Made by a program: the position numbers and the translations under genes | Origin: Halonatronomonas betaini | GTDB taxonomy: Bacteria > Bacillota > Halanaerobiia > Halanaerobiales > Halarsenatibacteraceae | DNA length: 64,000 bases | Assembly (NCBI RefSeq): GCF_015666175.1 | Contig: NZ_JADPIE010000008.1 | Span: forward strand, 51,260-115,259 | Direction of reading: 5' to 3' | The notes under the pieces: model-generated | The model's input: the letters and a program-made list of their open reading frames with translations, nothing else | What the model was told of the DNA's origin: nothing | The model's database searches: none | Part shown: positions 17,900 to 27,235 of the stretch, in pieces | Layout: each line of letters opens with the position of its first letter | How positions within the stretch are numbered: the first letter of the stretch is position 1

Positions 17900-18745
17900 A
17901 TGTTTACAGAATTTTATCAGCAGTTGACAGATTACTGGTTTTCTTTTATGAACTATCTTCCGACTTTATTTACCGGGCTGGCGATATTTTTAGTTGGCTG
18001 GCTGGTTGCTCTTTTTGTAAGAAAGCTAGTAAAGTTAGGTATAAGGGTGGCTGGAATAGATATTGCCTTTAACCGGATCTGGTATGGAAAATTAAATGCT
18101 AAGGAGAGACAGTTAAGGGAAAGGGGCTGGAAGCCGTCTCAACTTATTGGCCAGGCAATATACTGGCTAATAATTGTTACAGCTTTAATGTTATCGGCCA
18201 ATACTCTGGGCTTAACAGCTGCTTATAACCTTTTGGAGAATTTCCTTTCTTTTATACCCCAGATTTTAGTTTCTATAGTAATTCTCTCATTAGGTATTTA
18301 TATTGCCAGGAGATCAGCCAGGTTGAGCGAAAAGTTTACATTGTCAATTGGTGTTCAACATAGCCATGAGATAGCTGTTTTTATTAAAATTATTATAATT
18401 ATTATAACTTTGCTGGCAATTATTGATTATCTAAATGTTGTCCCCTTTATTTCACTGGCTGGTTTTTTAATTATTGGTGGTAGTATTCTGGTATCTCTTT
18501 TTGTAATTGTTTTAATCTGCGGAAGGCCATTGATTTCAGCCTATATTGCCAGGCATTCTTTAAGGTCTTATCTTCACCCAGGTATGTTAATAAAATTTGA
18601 AGATAAAAGGGGCAGGATAAGAACTATTAAAACTTTTGTGACAGTTATTGAGACTGCTGATGAAACTATCTATTATCCCAATCATCAACTTGCAGCTATT
18701 ACGATTAAAAAGTTGAAAGACGAAGAGGATCTAAGTGATAGATAA
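17900..18745 (+). CDS. MscS-like / TM-helix repeat membrane protein
   Basis: The 281-residue protein starts with a membrane helix (PTLFTGLAIFLVGWLVALFVRKLVKLG) typical of the TM-helix repeat found with small-conductance mechanosensitive channels. Three or four more helices follow. A short soluble tail (HPGMLIKFEDKRGRIRTIKTFVTVIETADETIYYPNHQLA) has the beta-domain pattern of MscS, including the pore-exit YPN motif. The C-terminal alpha-beta domain of full MscS is missing. It is probably a minimal channel or regulator, linked to the MFS gene just upstream by a three-base gap. Confidence 0.75.
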   Translation: MFTEFYQQLTDYWFSFMNYLPTLFTGLAIFLVGWLVALFVRKLVKLGIRVAGIDIAFNRIWYGKLNAKERQLRERGWKPSQLIGQAIYWLIIVTALMLSANTLGLTAAYNLLENFLSFIPQILVSIVILSLGIYIARRSARLSEKFTLSIGVQHSHEIAVFIKIIIIIITLLAIIDYLNVVPFISLAGFLIIGGSILVSLFVIVLICGRPLISAYIARHSLRSYLHPGMLIKFEDKRGRIRTIKTFVTVIETADETIYYPNHQLAAITIKKLKDEEDLSDR

Positions 18746-18799
18746 ACAGCTTTATTAAAATTATTGCTACTTTTGTTTTGATTTTAGCGAAGATATTTG

Positions 18800-18827
18800 T
18801 TGATTGACTTGATTTGGTTGTTATAAT
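18800..18827 (+). promoter_or_regulatory. Candidate promoter of htrA
   Basis: TATAAT at 18822-18827 is preceded by TTGATT at 18800-18805 with a 16-base spacer. The -10 is ideal and the -35 is two bases off consensus. Confidence 0.5.
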
Positions 18828-18892
18828 ATAATTAAAACAGAATGTAATTTGTTAAGGAATTAGACTATCTAAAAAATAAAGGAGTGGTAGTA

Positions 18893-20014
18893 ATGAGATT
18901 TAAAAGATCAATTAAATTTGTTTTTGTTTCTGCTCTGATTTTTACCTTTGTTTTTGCAGGTGCAGCTAATGCTGAAGAGGATATGGTTCCTGGACAGAAT
19001 AATGTTATAGCTGATATTGCCAGTGAAGTTGGAGATAGTGTTGTTATGATTTCGACTGAGCGCGAGGTGCCAATGGATAGGAGTCATCCATTTTATGATG
19101 ATCCTTTCTTTAGGTATTTCTTCCCTGATAGATTTCCAGAGGATCCAGAGGATAATGATGAACCTGAAATTAGAGAGGGATTTGGTTCTGGATTTATTGT
19201 AACTGAAGATGGCTATATTGTTACAAACCAGCATGTTATTGAGGGTTCAGATAGAATTTATGTTACAATGAAGAATCATGATGAGCCCTTTGAAGCAGAA
19301 GTTCTCTGGGCTGATCAGGGGCTTGATCTAGCTATAATCCAGGTCGATGCTGATATTGATTTTAACCCTATTCCACTGGCTGATTCTGATGAAATTCGCC
19401 AGGGTGAATGGGCAATAGCTATCGGTAATCCTTATGGATTTGACCATACTGTTACTACCGGGGTTGTCAGTGCTCTCGGCCGTCCGATTCAGGTACCAAC
19501 CCAGGACGGTATCAGGAATTATAGGAATTTAATTCAGACTGATGCGGCTATTAATCCTGGAAATAGTGGCGGTCCTTTGCTTAATATTGATGGTGAAGTG
19601 ATTGGTATTAATACTGCTGTTGCAACTAGAGCTCAGGGTATAGGTTTTGCTATTCCGGTAAATGAAGTTAAGTTTGCTATTGAAGACCTTGAGGAATATG
19701 GCGTTGTTCAGAGACCATGGTTAGGTGTTTATTATAGAGATGTAACTCAGGAGATTCAGAATCATCTTAATTTAGATTCCAGGGAAGGTGTTATTGTTCT
19801 TGATGTTGTTAGAAATAGTCCGGCTGAGGAAGCAGGAATCCAGCCTTATGATGTTATTCTGGAAATAGATCAGGAAAAAATTGAAGATATGAATGATCTT
19901 GCCAGAATAATTGGTGAAAAAGAAGTTGGAGAGGAAATTATGATCCGAGTTAGAAGAGAAGGTCAGACTGAGCTGATTTTTGCAGAGATAGGTCAGCGGG
20001 ATATGGATTATTAA
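18893..20014 (+). CDS. htrA: HtrA/DegP-type serine protease with one PDZ domain
   Basis: The 373-residue envelope protease has an N-terminal hydrophobic signal or anchor (VFVSALIFTFVFAGAANA). The trypsin-like triad is His114 (NQHVIEG), Asp145 (LDLAI) and Ser225 (GNSGGPL). A single PDZ domain spans about 275-370 (RPWLGVYYRDVT...GVIVLDVVRNSPAEEAGIQPYDVI). The ATG at 18893 is preferred over an in-frame GTG nine bases earlier because AAAGGAG sits eight bases before the ATG. An acidic, aromatic loop (DDPFFRYFFPDRFPEDPEDNDE) is the LA-loop region. Role: degrading misfolded exported proteins. Confidence 0.93.
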   Translation: MRFKRSIKFVFVSALIFTFVFAGAANAEEDMVPGQNNVIADIASEVGDSVVMISTEREVPMDRSHPFYDDPFFRYFFPDRFPEDPEDNDEPEIREGFGSGFIVTEDGYIVTNQHVIEGSDRIYVTMKNHDEPFEAEVLWADQGLDLAIIQVDADIDFNPIPLADSDEIRQGEWAIAIGNPYGFDHTVTTGVVSALGRPIQVPTQDGIRNYRNLIQTDAAINPGNSGGPLLNIDGEVIGINTAVATRAQGIGFAIPVNEVKFAIEDLEEYGVVQRPWLGVYYRDVTQEIQNHLNLDSREGVIVLDVVRNSPAEEAGIQPYDVILEIDQEKIEDMNDLARIIGEKEVGEEIMIRVRREGQTELIFAEIGQRDMDY

Positions 20015-20050
20015 GTGTAATTGAAATCAGGATTTGATTATAAATTTCAT

Positions 20051-20082
20051 GCCACCGGGTTTAAATCCGGTGGCTTATATCT
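20051..20082 (+). terminator. Hairpin after htrA
   Basis: An 8-bp GC-rich stem (20051-20058 with 20067-20074) is followed by a T/A mixture rather than a pure T run. It is probably a terminator between htrA and the GH13 gene. Confidence 0.65.
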
Positions 20083-20097
20083 TATTGGGGGTATTTG

Positions 20098-21891
20098 ATG
20101 AAATCTATAGAAAAGGTTGATTTTAATCGTCTAACTGAAGATAGGGAATATAGAAAGTCGCCAGAGGCCTGGGAAGAACAGGTTCTTTATTTTTTAGTTG
20201 TAGATAGGTTTGCTGCTGATAATGAATATCCTCTTTATGACCTGGAAAAAGATTATGAGAATGCTCTTGAGACTGAGGAGAAAGAAAAGAGCTGGCTTGA
20301 AGCAAGTTATAGCTGGAATGGAGGTAATCTTCAGGGGTTAATTAATAAACTTGATTATTTAAAGGAGCTAGGAGTAACTGCTATCTGGGTTAGCCCGATC
20401 TTTAAACAGCCTGCCTTTTCTGAAAGTTATCATGGATATGGTATTCAAAACTTTCTAGAGATAGACCCTCACTTTGGAAACAGAGAGGATCTTAAAAAGC
20501 TTGTAAATGAAGCCCATGCCAGAGATATTTATGTTATTTTAGATGTGATAGTAAATCATAGTGGCGATGTTTTTGCTTATAAAGGAGAGCCTCCAGCCTA
20601 TGAAGATAAGGTCCATGAGGTGAAAGGTTTTCGGAATAAAGCTGGTGAACCTGATATTGACCCTGAAAGTCCAGATAAAGATCTGGCCTGGCCTGATGGC
20701 GGTATCTGGCCGGAAGAGCTTTTTAATCTGCAAAGTTTTAGTCGTAAGGGATATATTACAGATTGGGATAAGCTCCCTGAATATATAGAAGGTGACTTCT
20801 TTTCATTAAAGAATATTGATACCGGTCATGGTGAACTTAATGATTTTAGAGCTTCAGATGCTTTAAAAGTAATTACTGACTGCTATAAATACTGGATTGC
20901 TTATGCTGATATTGATGGGTTCAGACTTGATACTGTTAAGCATATGTATCCTGGAGCTACCAGGTATTTTGTAACTGAGATTAAAGAATTTGCATATACC
21001 CTGGGCAAGAAGAATTTTTATATAATTGGTGAAATTACCGGGGGTATGGAGTTTGCCAAGAATTTAATGGAGCAGACTGGCTTAAGTGCGGCTCTTGGGA
21101 TTAATGAGATTCCTAAAAATTTAGAGGAGGTTGCTAAAGGATATCGAAAAGCCAGTGATTATTTTTCAATCTTTACTAATTTTGATCTTGCAGAAGAGGA
21201 TAAGCATAAATGGTGCCAGAATAATGTTATAAGTATGTTTGATGATCATGATATGGTTTATCAGGAAACTCATAAGGAGAGATTTGCTGCTGATAAAAAA
21301 ACTGCCAGTTTACTTGAAAATGCAATCTTTTTAAATCTTTTTACTGCAGGCATTCCCTGTATGTATTATGGTACTGAGCAGGCCTTTGATGGTCATGGAG
21401 ATGATGCTCATTATGTAAGGGAAGCGATGTTTGGTGGAGATTTTGGTGCTTTTAGGACCCAGGATAGAAGTTTTTTTAATCAGGAACATCCTGTTTATAG
21501 GACTATGAGTACACTGGCCAGGCTAAGAAGAGAGCATACTGAATTAATGAAGGGCCGTCAATATTTAAGAGAGATATCCTGCAGGGAAGAGGATTTTCAT
21601 TATCCAGATTGTGATGAAGGCAGATGTAAGGAGGTTATTGGCTGGTCAAGAATATTTAGTCAGAATGAATATCTGCTAGCAATAAATTGTAATCTTAAAG
21701 AGGATATAACTGTCAGGATAATGATTGATAGTGATCTTCAGGATCCTGGAGAAGAGTTTATCTGTATTTATTCATCCAGGAATGAGTTTATTGATACCAC
21801 TTCAAAGGTTCAGGAGCTTGATCCAGAAAATTATTTCTTAGAAGTGACTGTTCCAGTTGCCGGGCAGGTTATTTATAAAAAGAATAGTTAA
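20098..21891 (+). CDS. GH13 alpha-amylase family glycoside hydrolase, cytoplasmic
   Basis: The 597-residue enzyme has the four GH13 regions: DVIVNH (149-154), GFRLD with nucleophile Asp278, GEITG with acid/base Glu312, and FDDHD at 381-385 with the third acid Asp385. No signal peptide is present, so it acts on imported or stored alpha-glucans or oligosaccharides. An N-terminal extension of about 30 residues precedes the barrel. The C-terminal 100 residues form the usual beta domain. The start is ATG 20098 with GGGGG eight bases upstream. Exact specificity (amylase, glucosidase, trehalose synthase-like) is not readable from motifs alone. No other sugar genes lie nearby. Confidence 0.88.
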   Translation: MKSIEKVDFNRLTEDREYRKSPEAWEEQVLYFLVVDRFAADNEYPLYDLEKDYENALETEEKEKSWLEASYSWNGGNLQGLINKLDYLKELGVTAIWVSPIFKQPAFSESYHGYGIQNFLEIDPHFGNREDLKKLVNEAHARDIYVILDVIVNHSGDVFAYKGEPPAYEDKVHEVKGFRNKAGEPDIDPESPDKDLAWPDGGIWPEELFNLQSFSRKGYITDWDKLPEYIEGDFFSLKNIDTGHGELNDFRASDALKVITDCYKYWIAYADIDGFRLDTVKHMYPGATRYFVTEIKEFAYTLGKKNFYIIGEITGGMEFAKNLMEQTGLSAALGINEIPKNLEEVAKGYRKASDYFSIFTNFDLAEEDKHKWCQNNVISMFDDHDMVYQETHKERFAADKKTASLLENAIFLNLFTAGIPCMYYGTEQAFDGHGDDAHYVREAMFGGDFGAFRTQDRSFFNQEHPVYRTMSTLARLRREHTELMKGRQYLREISCREEDFHYPDCDEGRCKEVIGWSRIFSQNEYLLAINCNLKEDITVRIMIDSDLQDPGEEFICIYSSRNEFIDTTSKVQELDPENYFLEVTVPVAGQVIYKKNS

Positions 21892-21988
21892 AAGGATTTA
21901 ATAATCACAAGAAAAATGGTATAATTTAATTGTCTGAATTTTATTGTGGAGTTAGTTTTTAAAATATTTTCAAAAAAGGAGTAAAATC

Positions 21989-22846
21989 ATGAATGAAAAA
22001 ATTGCAATTGTAACAGATAGTACTTCAGATTTAAAGAAAGAAGACCTTGATAAGTATGGGATCAGGTCATTGCCATTAAAAGTTATTTATAAAGATAGGC
22101 AGTATCATGATCGAGTTGATATTACTCCTTCAGAGGTTTATGAAAGTATGAAAGAAGAAATACCAACGACATCAATGCCTTCTCCTCAGGAGATAGAAGA
22201 TCTCTATACTGAGCTGAAAAATGACGGTTATACCCATATAATTTCAATTCATATTTCCAGTGGTCTTTCTGCTACTTATAGTAATTGCAGGATGGTTGCA
22301 GATCAGATGGAAGATATTGAGGTTAAAGTCATTGATTCAAAAATGCTCTCTATGGGCCTGGGGCGATTAGTTCTCTATGCTAAAGACCTGGTTGCTGCTG
22401 AAAAATATAGTTTTGATGAGATTGTTGAAAGGGTTGAAGCTAAAAGGGAGAAAATTGATATATTCTTTGTTGTTGAGACATTAAAATATCTTAAAAAAGG
22501 TGGTAGAATTGGTAAGGTCTCAGGTACAATCGGTGAGTTATTGAATGTTAAACCAATTATATCAATTGATGAAGATGGGGAGTATTATACATTTACTAAA
22601 GTCCGGGGACGGAAAAAATCATTGAAGAAAATGTATTCAATCTTAAAGAATAGGTTAGAAGATGGTAAAGAATATTGCCTTGATATTATGAATGCGGCAG
22701 CGCCTGATGAGGCTCAGGAACTTTTAGATAAATTTAAAGATGTATCTGCTATAAAAGAGATCTTTTTAGGAGAGATCAGTCCGGTAATGGTGGTACATGC
22801 AGGTCCAGGCCTGCTGGGGCTTGCAATAACAGAGCTTGATGAATAA
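21989..22846 (+). CDS. DegV family fatty-acid-binding protein
   Basis: The 285-residue protein has the DegV signature: IAIVTDSTSDLKKEDL at the start, PTTSMPSPQE near residue 62, and HISSGLSATYSN near 90. ETLKYLKKGGRIGK follows in the second domain. DegV/FakB proteins hold a fatty acid and present it to the FakA kinase for phospholipid synthesis. No fakA gene is in the window. It is a single-gene unit with AAAAGGAG upstream and a clear terminator. Confidence 0.92.
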   Translation: MNEKIAIVTDSTSDLKKEDLDKYGIRSLPLKVIYKDRQYHDRVDITPSEVYESMKEEIPTTSMPSPQEIEDLYTELKNDGYTHIISIHISSGLSATYSNCRMVADQMEDIEVKVIDSKMLSMGLGRLVLYAKDLVAAEKYSFDEIVERVEAKREKIDIFFVVETLKYLKKGGRIGKVSGTIGELLNVKPIISIDEDGEYYTFTKVRGRKKSLKKMYSILKNRLEDGKEYCLDIMNAAAPDEAQELLDKFKDVSAIKEIFLGEISPVMVVHAGPGLLGLAITELDE

Positions 22847-22858
22847 TAAGATTAGGAT

Positions 22859-22890
22859 ATAGCCCATTTAATTATGGGCTATTTTTTTTA
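22859..22890 (+). terminator. Terminator after degV-like gene
   Basis: An 8-bp stem (22859-22866 with 22875-22882) is followed by seven T residues. It overlaps the 3' end of the convergent DUF554 gene. Confidence 0.85.
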
Positions 22891-23574
22891 TAATATTAAA
22901 TACGAGAGGATTACTGCAACCAAAATAGATGGCAGCATGTTTCCAACTTTAATTTTTGCAACTTCTAGAATGTTTAGACCTATGCCAACAATTAATAAGC
23001 CTCCAGTTGCTGTTAATTGACTGATAACTGCTGGTGTTAAAATTAACTCAACCTGAGATGCAAATAAAGTTATTGCCCCCTGATAAATTAATACAGGGAT
23101 AGCTGAAAACATAACTCCAATGCCTGCAGTTGAAGCAAAGGCAATGGCTGTTGTTCCATCCAATAAGGATTTAGTAAAAAGCAGAGAAGCGTCTCCCTGG
23201 ATGCCCTCCTGGATAGCTCCCATAATTGCCATAGCGCCAACACAGTAAATAAGGCTGGCCTGAACAAAACCCTGAACAAAAAGTTCATTTTTACTTTCAA
23301 ATTTACCTTTAATCTTCTCACCAAATTCTTCTAAATGTTTTTCTATTTTTAATAATTCTCCACAGATTCCACCAATAACCAGGCTAAATATTACTATTAA
23401 TAATTCATTTGAACCTTCTATTGATAGTGCCATCTCTAAGCCGATAATAATGACAGCAAGGGAGATGCCCTGCATTACTATTTTTTGAATATTATCTGTA
23501 AAGCGCCCTCTAAAAAGGACACCGAAAAAACTTCCAACAATTATTGCCAGTACATTGACAAATGTTCCAGTCAT
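22888..23574 (-). CDS. DUF554 (YqgA-like) membrane protein
   Basis: The 228-residue protein has about seven hydrophobic segments. It opens with MTGTFVNVLAIIVGSFFGVLF and has GISLAVIIIGLEMAL and IGGICGELLKIEKHLEEFG, which is the DUF554/YqgA pattern. The charged loop EEFGEKIKGKF is conserved in the family. Function is unknown; a transport role is only suggested by topology. It is a single gene on the minus strand with GGGGGAAT before its ATG. Confidence 0.85.
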   Translation of the reverse strand: MTGTFVNVLAIIVGSFFGVLFRGRFTDNIQKIVMQGISLAVIIIGLEMALSIEGSNELLIVIFSLVIGGICGELLKIEKHLEEFGEKIKGKFESKNELFVQGFVQASLIYCVGAMAIMGAIQEGIQGDASLLFTKSLLDGTTAIAFASTAGIGVMFSAIPVLIYQGAITLFASQVELILTPAVISQLTATGGLLIVGIGLNILEVAKIKVGNMLPSILVAVILSYLIL

Positions 23575-23726
23575 TGTAATTCCCCCATAGTTTATAAAAG
23601 TCTATTTCTTTAAATAATGAATTTTGTCTACTTCATATTAGTATATAATCTTTAACAGAATGAAGCAAGTATTTTCCATATTAATAGTCGTTATTTAATG
23701 TTATAATATTTATAGGAGGGGTTATC

Positions 23727-23909
23727 ATGATATTTCAAGTTATACTTTTCTTTATAATTTTTGCATTATTTCAGTATATTGTCAAATCAAAAAATATCTG
23801 GGGGTTAGGCAATTACTATAATAGTCAGAAAGAGGTTGTTATTTCTTCAGTTTTAACGTCTTTCCTGGCAACTTTAATTTATTTTTTGCTTTCTTATTAT
23901 TTATTTTAA
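23727..23909 (+). CDS. Small two-helix membrane protein
   Basis: A 60-residue ORF is preceded by a strong AGGAGGGG and by a TATAAT at 23702-23707. The protein has two hydrophobic helices (about 3-18 and 39-59) with a short basic/polar loop (KSKNIWGLGNYYNSQKE) between them. I do not recognise a family. The ribosome site and clean two-helix design support a real gene rather than a chance ORF. It stands alone between DUF554 and the TctCBA operon. Confidence 0.55.
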   Translation: MIFQVILFFIIFALFQYIVKSKNIWGLGNYYNSQKEVVISSVLTSFLATLIYFLLSYYLF

Positions 23910-24081
23910 ATTTAATTAGATTGCAGGTGAATTGCAAAAAGTTTTTATTGCTAATTTATAAATTAAGCTATATAATTAAATTAAATTTAATGAAAACAAT
24001 TTCATTTAAAAAAGAGGGTTTGCATGGATAATGTCGAATATTGTTAGGGTAAGAAATATAAAAAAATATGAGGAGGAATTT

Positions 24082-25059
24082 ATGATGAAGCGTTTGATAG
24101 GTTTAACACTGGTTTTACTTTTAGCTTTTGGCATCATGGCGACTTCTGTTTCTGCTGATGTCTGGCCTACTAGAGATGTTAGGTACGTGGTTCCCTATGA
24201 TCCCGGTGGATTGAGTGATATTACAGCCCGTCTAATTGAAAGAGTTGTTAGAGAAGAGGATATGCTTGATGTTGCTTTTACTGTTACTAATATTGCTGGT
24301 GCAAGTGCCGGTAATGCAATGGTGGAAGTAAGGGATGCAGATCCAGATGGATCAATGCTTTTACATCACCATACATCTTTTATTACCCACAGGGCATTTG
24401 GTGTTAGAGACTGGAGTTATGAAGCCTTTACACCTATAGCTATGTTATTTGAAGTTCCACAGGCTGCTTTTGCATTACCTGGGAAATATGAAAATTTTGA
24501 GGAATGGGTTCAGTATGTTCGCGAGCATCCAGGAGAGACAACTTTTGCAGGTAGCTCTTTAGGTGGTGGAACTCACTTAATGGGTGAAATGTTATTAGAT
24601 GCTGCTGGTATTAGAGATGATCTTCGTTATGTTGCCCATGGTGGTGGCGGTGCAATGACTGCTGCTATGTATGCTGAAGAAGATAAGATGGCTTTAACTC
24701 AGCTACCAACAGTTATGCCTGAGCATAAATCTGGAGATTTTGAGATTTTAGCTGTATCATCAGCTGAAAGAATTCCATCTCTTCCTGATGTACCAACTTT
24801 TGCAGAATTAGGTTATGAAGTTCCTATGAATACAAGTCATAGAATGGGTGTCTGGGGTCCTCCAGGAATGGATCAGGGAATAGTTGATGAGATTGCAGCC
24901 TTCTTTGAAAGAGTTATGACAAGTGAACGCTTCCAGGAATTAGCTGCTGATAATGGTTTATTCGTTAATTTCCAGGATGGAGCAACTCTACTTGAGTATT
25001 TCGAAAATGATGAAGTAATAATTTATGAACTTTTAGAAGAGTTCGATCTATTAGAATAA
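24082..25059 (+). CDS. tctC: Tripartite tricarboxylate transporter substrate-binding protein (TctC/Bug family)
   Basis: The 325-residue exported protein has a signal peptide (MMKRLIGLTLVLLLAFGIMATSVSA) and the Bug/TctC fold: WPTRDVRYVVPYDPGGLSDITARL, then VTNIAGASAGNAM, and late GVWGPPGMDQGIVDEIAAFFERVM. Bug proteins bind carboxylates such as citrate or other organic acids. Start 24082 is set by AGGAGG five bases upstream; an open frame extends 17 codons further but has no ribosome site. First gene of the tctCBA operon, with a stable hairpin right after it. Confidence 0.9.
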   Translation: MMKRLIGLTLVLLLAFGIMATSVSADVWPTRDVRYVVPYDPGGLSDITARLIERVVREEDMLDVAFTVTNIAGASAGNAMVEVRDADPDGSMLLHHHTSFITHRAFGVRDWSYEAFTPIAMLFEVPQAAFALPGKYENFEEWVQYVREHPGETTFAGSSLGGGTHLMGEMLLDAAGIRDDLRYVAHGGGGAMTAAMYAEEDKMALTQLPTVMPEHKSGDFEILAVSSAERIPSLPDVPTFAELGYEVPMNTSHRMGVWGPPGMDQGIVDEIAAFFERVMTSERFQELAADNGLFVNFQDGATLLEYFENDEVIIYELLEEFDLLE

Positions 25060-25077
25060 GTCAGAAATTAATATTAT

Positions 25078-25107
25078 ATAGAGGAGGCCTATTTAGGCCT
25101 TCTCTAT
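25078..25107 (+). promoter_or_regulatory. Intra-operon hairpin between tctC and tctB
   Basis: A 13-bp stem (25078-25090 with 25095-25107, one G-T pair) has a four-base loop and no T run after it. It sits 18 bases after the tctC stop. Such hairpins usually stabilise the upstream mRNA or partly terminate, giving more binding protein than permease. Confidence 0.7.
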
Positions 25108-25136
25108 AATTATAATGGAGATTGGAGGTTCTTAGA

Positions 25137-25646
25137 TTGCAATCAATAATTAAAAAATTTGATAAAAATTTTTTGGTTCAGTTATTTGTTAATATTTTCT
25201 TTGTGGTTTTTGGTCTGATTTTTTATTTTGAATCATTTAATATTAGAAGAGGATTTCAGCAGATAGTTGGTGCTAATGAATATCCCAGGTATGTAGCTCT
25301 TTTACTTGTTATTTTAGGTGTTATAAATATAATTAGAAGTGCTATTAAATATCATGCCGGGGAAAGAGAAGCTGAAGAATTAAAGATTTTCAAGGAGTTT
25401 AGAGATGCAGGAGATAAAATTATTCCGCTTTTTTTATTGCTGATTTTAAATATTTTATTAACAAGGATAATTGGTTATTTTGAAAGTGGTTTTGTTTTTA
25501 TGAGTCTGGCTATTTTTATTTTAGGTCCGAAAACAAAAATAAGATTTCTTAAATCTATAGGTTTTGCTATTTTTATAACTCTGATTTTATATCTTGTATT
25601 TGGTATTATTATGAATATTTATCTGCCTCCAGGGCTAATTTTTTAA
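25137..25646 (+). CDS. tctB: Tripartite tricarboxylate transporter small membrane subunit (TctB)
   Basis: The 169-residue protein has four hydrophobic segments, the TctB layout, between tctC and tctA. A TTG start at 25137 is proposed because GGAGGT lies 8 bases upstream; another in-frame TTG at 25122 overlaps that site. It has little sequence signature, so the call leans on position and topology. It would pair with TctA in the membrane. Confidence 0.8.
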   Translation: MQSIIKKFDKNFLVQLFVNIFFVVFGLIFYFESFNIRRGFQQIVGANEYPRYVALLLVILGVINIIRSAIKYHAGEREAEELKIFKEFRDAGDKIIPLFLLLILNILLTRIIGYFESGFVFMSLAIFILGPKTKIRFLKSIGFAIFITLILYLVFGIIMNIYLPPGLIF

Positions 25647-25665
25647 ATAGAAAGGATTGATAATT

Positions 25666-27165
25666 ATGTTATCCAGTTTATCACAGGGGGCTGCAATAAT
25701 ATTCCAGTTTGATGTGCTTTTATTGCTTTTAGGGGGCACTTTTTTAGGCTTGATTTTTGGTGCTATTCCTGGTTTGACTGCAACTCTGGCATTAATTTTA
25801 CTTTTACCTGTTACTTTTGGGATGGAACCAGCTGTTGGAATGGCAGTATTAGGGGCTTTGTATATTGGCGGAGTTTCAGGTGGTAAGATTCCGGCAATTC
25901 TTCTTAATATGCCAGGGACTCCCTCATCAATTGCTACAACCTTTGATGGTTATCCATTATGTCAGCAGGGTTATCCAGGTAAAGCTTTAACTTATGGAAT
26001 ATTTTCATCATTTATTGGTGGGTTAATAAGTATGATAGCATTAATATTAATTGCACCTTCTCTTTCTGTTGTGACTTTAAATTTTCAAAGCTATGAATAT
26101 TTTATTTTAGGAATTTTTGGTCTGACTGTTGTTGCAAGTACAACAGGGAAATCATTAATTAATGGATTAATCAGTGCAACTTTTGGAGTTTTAATAGCAA
26201 CAATCGGAGCGGATCCAATTGCAGGGGTTACCAGATATACCTATGGCCTAAGGCCATTAGAAGGTGGAATACAATTACTGGTTGCAATGATTGGTTTATT
26301 TGTAATTACTGAGGTTTTTACTCAGTCTGCAGATGTCAATAAGAAGTATGCTTATTCTTCAAATAAATTGGATTCAATGAAATTAGAATTTAAAGTACTG
26401 GCAGGCCAGACGAAAAATTTTATTCGTTCGTCTTTTATTGGCCTTGGGCTGGGTATGCTTCCAGGAGCTGGAGGAACCGTTGCTAACTTTATTGCTTATG
26501 ATCAGGCAAAGAAAGCTTCTAAGACTCCTGAGAAATTTGGAACTGGAATAATTGATGGTGTTGTAGCTGCAGAATCAGCGAATAATGCTGTTTCTGGAGG
26601 GGCTTATATACCAACCATAACTTTAGGAATTCCTGGTAACACTGTTACTGCTGTAATTCTTGCTGGTTTAATTACCCATGGGGTAACACCAGGGCCTTCA
26701 TTATTTAGAAATGAAGTTCAGTTAGTTTATGCGATGTTTATTGGCCTCCTGGTGGCTAATGTATTTATGTTTATTCTCCAGCATACTGTTATGATCAGAT
26801 TCTTTAAATGGGCATTAAAGATTCCTAAGACTATTCTTTTGCCAATAATTATGATGATGTCGATTGCTGGAACTTATAATATTCGCTATAGTGTTAATGA
26901 CCTCTGGGTTTTAGTTGTTTTTACGGCTATTGGATATATTTTAAAGAAGTCTGGTTTTCCATTGACTCCAATGATTCTTGGTCTAATTTTAGGACCGATT
27001 ATGGAACAATCTTTACGGACAGCAATGATGGCTACTGGAGGGAGTATAACTCCATTCTTTACCAGGCCATATTCATTAGGTTTAATAATTCTAACTATCT
27101 TAAGTTTAGGTTTGACTTATGTTATGAATTGGATTAGAAATAAGAAGTTAAAAGATATAGCTTAA
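25666..27165 (+). CDS. tctA: Tripartite tricarboxylate transporter large permease (TctA)
   Basis: The 499-residue membrane protein carries the TctA hallmarks: GAIPGLTATLALILLLPVTF near the N-terminus, MPGTPSSIATTFDGYP, and a second-half GMLPGAGGTVANFIAYDQAK with AAESANNAVSGGAYIP. It forms the translocation channel with TctB and is fed by TctC, driven by an ion gradient. Start 25666 follows AAAGGA by nine bases. Last gene of the operon, closed by a strong hairpin. The substrate is a carboxylate in studied systems. Confidence 0.92.
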   Translation: MLSSLSQGAAIIFQFDVLLLLLGGTFLGLIFGAIPGLTATLALILLLPVTFGMEPAVGMAVLGALYIGGVSGGKIPAILLNMPGTPSSIATTFDGYPLCQQGYPGKALTYGIFSSFIGGLISMIALILIAPSLSVVTLNFQSYEYFILGIFGLTVVASTTGKSLINGLISATFGVLIATIGADPIAGVTRYTYGLRPLEGGIQLLVAMIGLFVITEVFTQSADVNKKYAYSSNKLDSMKLEFKVLAGQTKNFIRSSFIGLGLGMLPGAGGTVANFIAYDQAKKASKTPEKFGTGIIDGVVAAESANNAVSGGAYIPTITLGIPGNTVTAVILAGLITHGVTPGPSLFRNEVQLVYAMFIGLLVANVFMFILQHTVMIRFFKWALKIPKTILLPIIMMMSIAGTYNIRYSVNDLWVLVVFTAIGYILKKSGFPLTPMILGLILGPIMEQSLRTAMMATGGSITPFFTRPYSLGLIILTILSLGLTYVMNWIRNKKLKDIA

Positions 27166-27175
27166 TTTAATTATT

Positions 27176-27206
27176 AGCCAGCACCTTGGGGTGCTGGCTT
27201 TAATAT
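27176..27206. terminator. Terminator after tctCBA
   Basis: A perfect 10-bp stem (27176-27185 with 27190-27199) has loop TTGG and is followed by TTAATATAACTT. It lies between tctA and the convergent adenosine deaminase gene. Confidence 0.75.
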
Positions 27207-27235
27207 AACTTATTTATTTAGCAATGTTTCTGTTA

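Noticed and set aside
24024..24047. A seven-codon leader peptide before tctC
   Set aside because: A GAGGG precedes the ATG, but there is no run of regulatory codons and no attenuator hairpin after it.
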